From CAZCQP01 sp964500895 (lineage in GTDB: Bacteria; Bacillota; Clostridia; Lachnospirales; JAISER01): 8,213 bases of DNA. Positions 6,534 to 8,213 of this stretch are shown here, piece after piece. The notes beneath the pieces were generated by a model, which saw only the letters and a program-made list of their open reading frames with translations, was not told the DNA's origin and ran no database searches. Within the stretch, counting starts at the first letter, position 1. Every line of letters starts with the position of its first letter. The position numbers and the translations under genes are program-made. Where the stretch lies: contig CAZCQP010000075.1 in the NCBI GenBank assembly GCA_964500895.1, positions 1-8,213 of the forward strand. Reading direction: 5' to 3'.

Positions 6534-6680
6534 TTAAAAACAGGCATGCTAGGCCGAATCGAAGTCGGTACAGTATGCTGGTAAAAACAGTATGGCACAA
6601 ACGGCCTTAGCAACCAACTCCCGCACTATCTTTTTACGATGAAGCGCAGCGTTATCCATTACAATAACGCAGTCGGAACT
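6534..6680 (-). mobile_element. Decayed C-terminal fragment of an IS630-family transposase
   Basis: The minus-strand frame starting at 6680 reads SDCVIVMDNAALHRKK, then IVRELVAKAV, then AILFLPAYCTDFDSA, followed by a TAG. This matches the C-terminal catalytic part of IS630/Tc1-like transposases. In that family VMDNAxxH carries the second DDE aspartate (here the codon at 6654-6656), and LPPYSPDxNPIExxW carries the last acidic residue. The TAG at 6549-6551 lies where that glutamate is expected, and the frame meets another stop at 6534-6536. Upstream on the minus strand, stops occur immediately (TGA and TAA before 6680), and the first aspartate domain is absent. The piece is therefore a non-functional remnant of roughly 49 codons. 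It abuts the 3' end of the permease gene with 25 bases between. No terminal inverted repeats or TA duplication could be identified. Confidence 0.8.
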
Positions 6681-6705
6681 TTAGGTTCATTCCCAGCTGC
6701 GTCCT

Positions 6706-8213
6706 CTACTCTTTCTGCGCTTTTAGCGCTTCACTCATAGGTACGCCGGCAATCTTTCTAAGGCAGAGCTTTTTGGAGAGCTCAAACGCACCCACAATAA
6801 GCACCAGCCCTAGCAAAACAAAATACCAATCCAGCCGTACTTCAATTGTCAAATTCAAAAGCCCGAAGATAAAGGTCAGCGCAGTACCAATTGAGTAATA
6901 TGATAGCGGTGCGCCGATTGCGAAGCCTGCAAGCACCAGCCAGCGTGAGCTGTTTGTCATAAGTGCACCTACTTCGCTCTTTTTGTAGCCGAACACTTTC
7001 ATCAGCGCAATACCGCCCTTTTGTTCGTCAATGCTAACTGCGGCAAGGATGTAGATAATAATCATTGCGATTATTGCCGCCACAACCGCAATGCCGTACA
7101 AAACGGTATTCATCAGTAGCATATAATCAGCAAGGCTGTCTGTAAGGCTTTCGGGTGTGGTTAGTTTGTAAATCAAAGCTGGGTCAACGTCAATGGGAGA
7201 ATCGGACATAATAGCGTTGTATGCGCCCTTTTCCCAGCCAAGCAATGCATCAAAGTGTTCGAGCGATACAAAGATGTAATCCCCAAGACTTGCATCAGCA
7301 ACGTCGGTGATAATAAGAGATAACTCCCTGTCGGAAATAATGTCAGCAAAGCGGATGGTGTCTCCAGGCTTTAACTTATATTTAGCGGCCATTGTTTTTG
7401 TGATTACGGCCTTATTGTCGTCCAGTTGGATAGGCTTTCCTCTTTTGTCAAATAAGGAAACAATCCTTCCACCCGGCACAGAACCAATAATCTCAAAACG
7501 CTGCTCGGTGTTAAAATCCGGCACAAACTTGCGCCCGGCAATGGGTTCGCCACCCATTGGAGGTATCGTATTTTGAGGGACGTGTAGTGCATACTCGTAG
7601 TTATAGTTAAGCGTAGCTTTAGTTCCCTCACTGCTGATGAGATAATCCATAGAGCTTTTGGTGATTAGGCCAAACATAAGTAGTGCCGTGGCAGCCAAAA
7701 TTCCGACTAACATTAGGGCAAGCCGAGGGAGTGAACGTAGCTGTTCCCGAACCGAAAATCTAGTTTCAAAGCGCATCCCAGAGAGGGGAAGCCTGCGTTC
7801 AAGGAAGTTTGACCTCCCAGTCTTTGCCTCGTTTCGCATCAGAGAAACGGGTGAAGCAGACAACGCTTTATTTAGCGCAAAATATACACCTGCATAAAGA
7901 ATAAGAGTCGTCAAATCTGTTCCGATCAGGATATAAAGCGGGTTAAAGATAAGTGCTTTAATTGGCATTGGGAAAAAGGTGAGCATAAGGTTCAGAAACG
8001 GCACAAAGGCTGCCATGCCAATGAGACCGCCAAGCACACCACCCAATATGCCTATCCATAGGGGGTAACTCAGGTAGTGGCGCATAAGCTCTCCCTTGCG
8101 ATAGCCCGAGGCGTAAAGGGTTCCAATGACGCCGGACTGGCTTTTGACCATTCTGCCCAGCACCGCTGCTGCCAGTGCCGCTGAAAGCAGCATCAAAAAC
8201 GGCGGCAGTATCC
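6706..8213 (-). CDS. FtsX/MacB-like ABC transporter permease, C-terminal 501 residues (5' end outside window)
   Basis: This is a membrane subunit of an ABC exporter-type system with FtsX-like permease domains. The frame is open through the right window edge (ILPPFLMLLSAA is encoded there), so the TTG/ATG at 8196-8191 is not a credible start. Visible parts in order are: a membrane segment ending one FtsX domain, with the characteristic SGVIGTLYASGYRKGEL; two more membrane segments; a new segment (LALMLVGILAATALLMFGL) at about 160-180; and an outside domain of about 170 residues. A final FtsX domain follows, with a long hydrophobic helix, DEQKGGIALMKVFGYKKSE and two more helices. This duplicated layout is typical of large Bacillota permeases paired with a LolD/MacB-type ATPase, which is likely encoded upstream, to the right. 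Substrate is unknown. Stop TAG is at 6706-6708. No terminator is seen before the bidirectional one at 6460-6496. Confidence 0.9.
   Translation of the reverse strand, partial: ILPPFLMLLSAALAAAVLGRMVKSQSGVIGTLYASGYRKGELMRHYLSYPLWIGILGGVLGGLIGMAAFVPFLNLMLTFFPMPIKALIFNPLYILIGTDLTTLILYAGVYFALNKALSASPVSLMRNEAKTGRSNFLERRLPLSGMRFETRFSVREQLRSLPRLALMLVGILAATALLMFGLITKSSMDYLISSEGTKATLNYNYEYALHVPQNTIPPMGGEPIAGRKFVPDFNTEQRFEIIGSVPGGRIVSLFDKRGKPIQLDDNKAVITKTMAAKYKLKPGDTIRFADIISDRELSLIITDVADASLGDYIFVSLEHFDALLGWEKGAYNAIMSDSPIDVDPALIYKLTTPESLTDSLADYMLLMNTVLYGIAVVAAIIAMIIIYILAAVSIDEQKGGIALMKVFGYKKSEVGALMTNSSRWLVLAGFAIGAPLSYYSIGTALTFIFGLLNLTIEVRLDWYFVLLGLVLIVGAFELSKKLCLRKIAGVPMSEALKAQKE

Noticed and set aside
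6522..6584. 20-codon plus-strand frame after a strong AAAGGAGG (6506-6513)
   Set aside because: The ribosome binding site is good, but the frame lies antisense to the IS630 remnant and ends after 20 codons with no recognisable content. It could be the cut-off head of a lost gene, which cannot be shown.
6548..6611. Inverted repeat GCTAGGCCG / CGGCCTTAGC as a possible IS end or regulatory hairpin
   Set aside because: It has a one-base mismatch and a wide loop, and both arms fall in codons of the transposase remnant, so it is probably coincidental.
7307..7897. Plus-strand open frames of 79-89 codons
   Set aside because: Antisense to the permease and without start signals or domain features.
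8191..8196. TTG/ATG as the true start of the permease
   Set aside because: The frame is open upstream to the window edge with more hydrophobic, in-family sequence, so the gene is cut by the window.

Overview
The window looks like a chromosomal segment of an anaerobic, low-to-mid GC Bacillota (Clostridia-like) bacterium. The reasons are strong AGGAGG-type ribosome binding sites, a tRNA-Gly without an encoded CCA, a DUF4080-type B12-binding radical SAM protein, a membrane-anchored PBP5-type carboxypeptidase and a large FtsX-type permease. This is inference from gene content; no species marker is present.

Positions 1-98 hold the 3' part of a tRNA-Gly(GCC) and its terminator. Positions 154-5799 are one tightly packed plus-strand gene string: cobT (lower-ligand activation for cobamides), a DUF71/COG2102 ATP-pyrophosphatase, a B12-binding radical SAM enzyme, endonuclease III (nth) and a D-Ala-D-Ala carboxypeptidase. 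The last three are joined by 4-base ATGA overlaps, and a strong hairpin terminator at 5827-5864 closes the string. The first three genes form a cobalamin theme: CobT makes the activated lower ligand, the DUF71 protein probably belongs to the B12-linked subgroup of its family, and the radical SAM protein is a likely cobalamin user. nth and the carboxypeptidase (DNA repair, cell wall) seem to be co-transcribed passengers.

Positions 5865-6705 are different: AT-rich in the centre and littered with remains. A good sigma-A-like promoter and Shine-Dalgarno drive a small gene of unknown family that is split by an in-frame TAA (5991-6377). After it come a bidirectional terminator (6460-6496) and, on the minus strand, a decayed IS630-family transposase fragment (about 6534-6680) whose expected third catalytic glutamate is a TAG codon. 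A second, weaker stretch (5866-5912) resembles the same part of that fragment, so the AT-rich gene may be bracketed by two IS remnants in the same orientation.

From 6706 to the right edge the minus strand encodes the C-terminal 501 residues of an FtsX/MacB-like ABC transporter permease. Its N-terminus, and presumably its ATPase partner, lie beyond the window. It converges on the plus-strand operon, with the scarred region between them.

I see no CRISPR array, riboswitch, phage structural gene or complete mobile element. The most informative points are the B12-linked trio at the left and the previously unlabelled pseudogene plus transposase debris in the middle.
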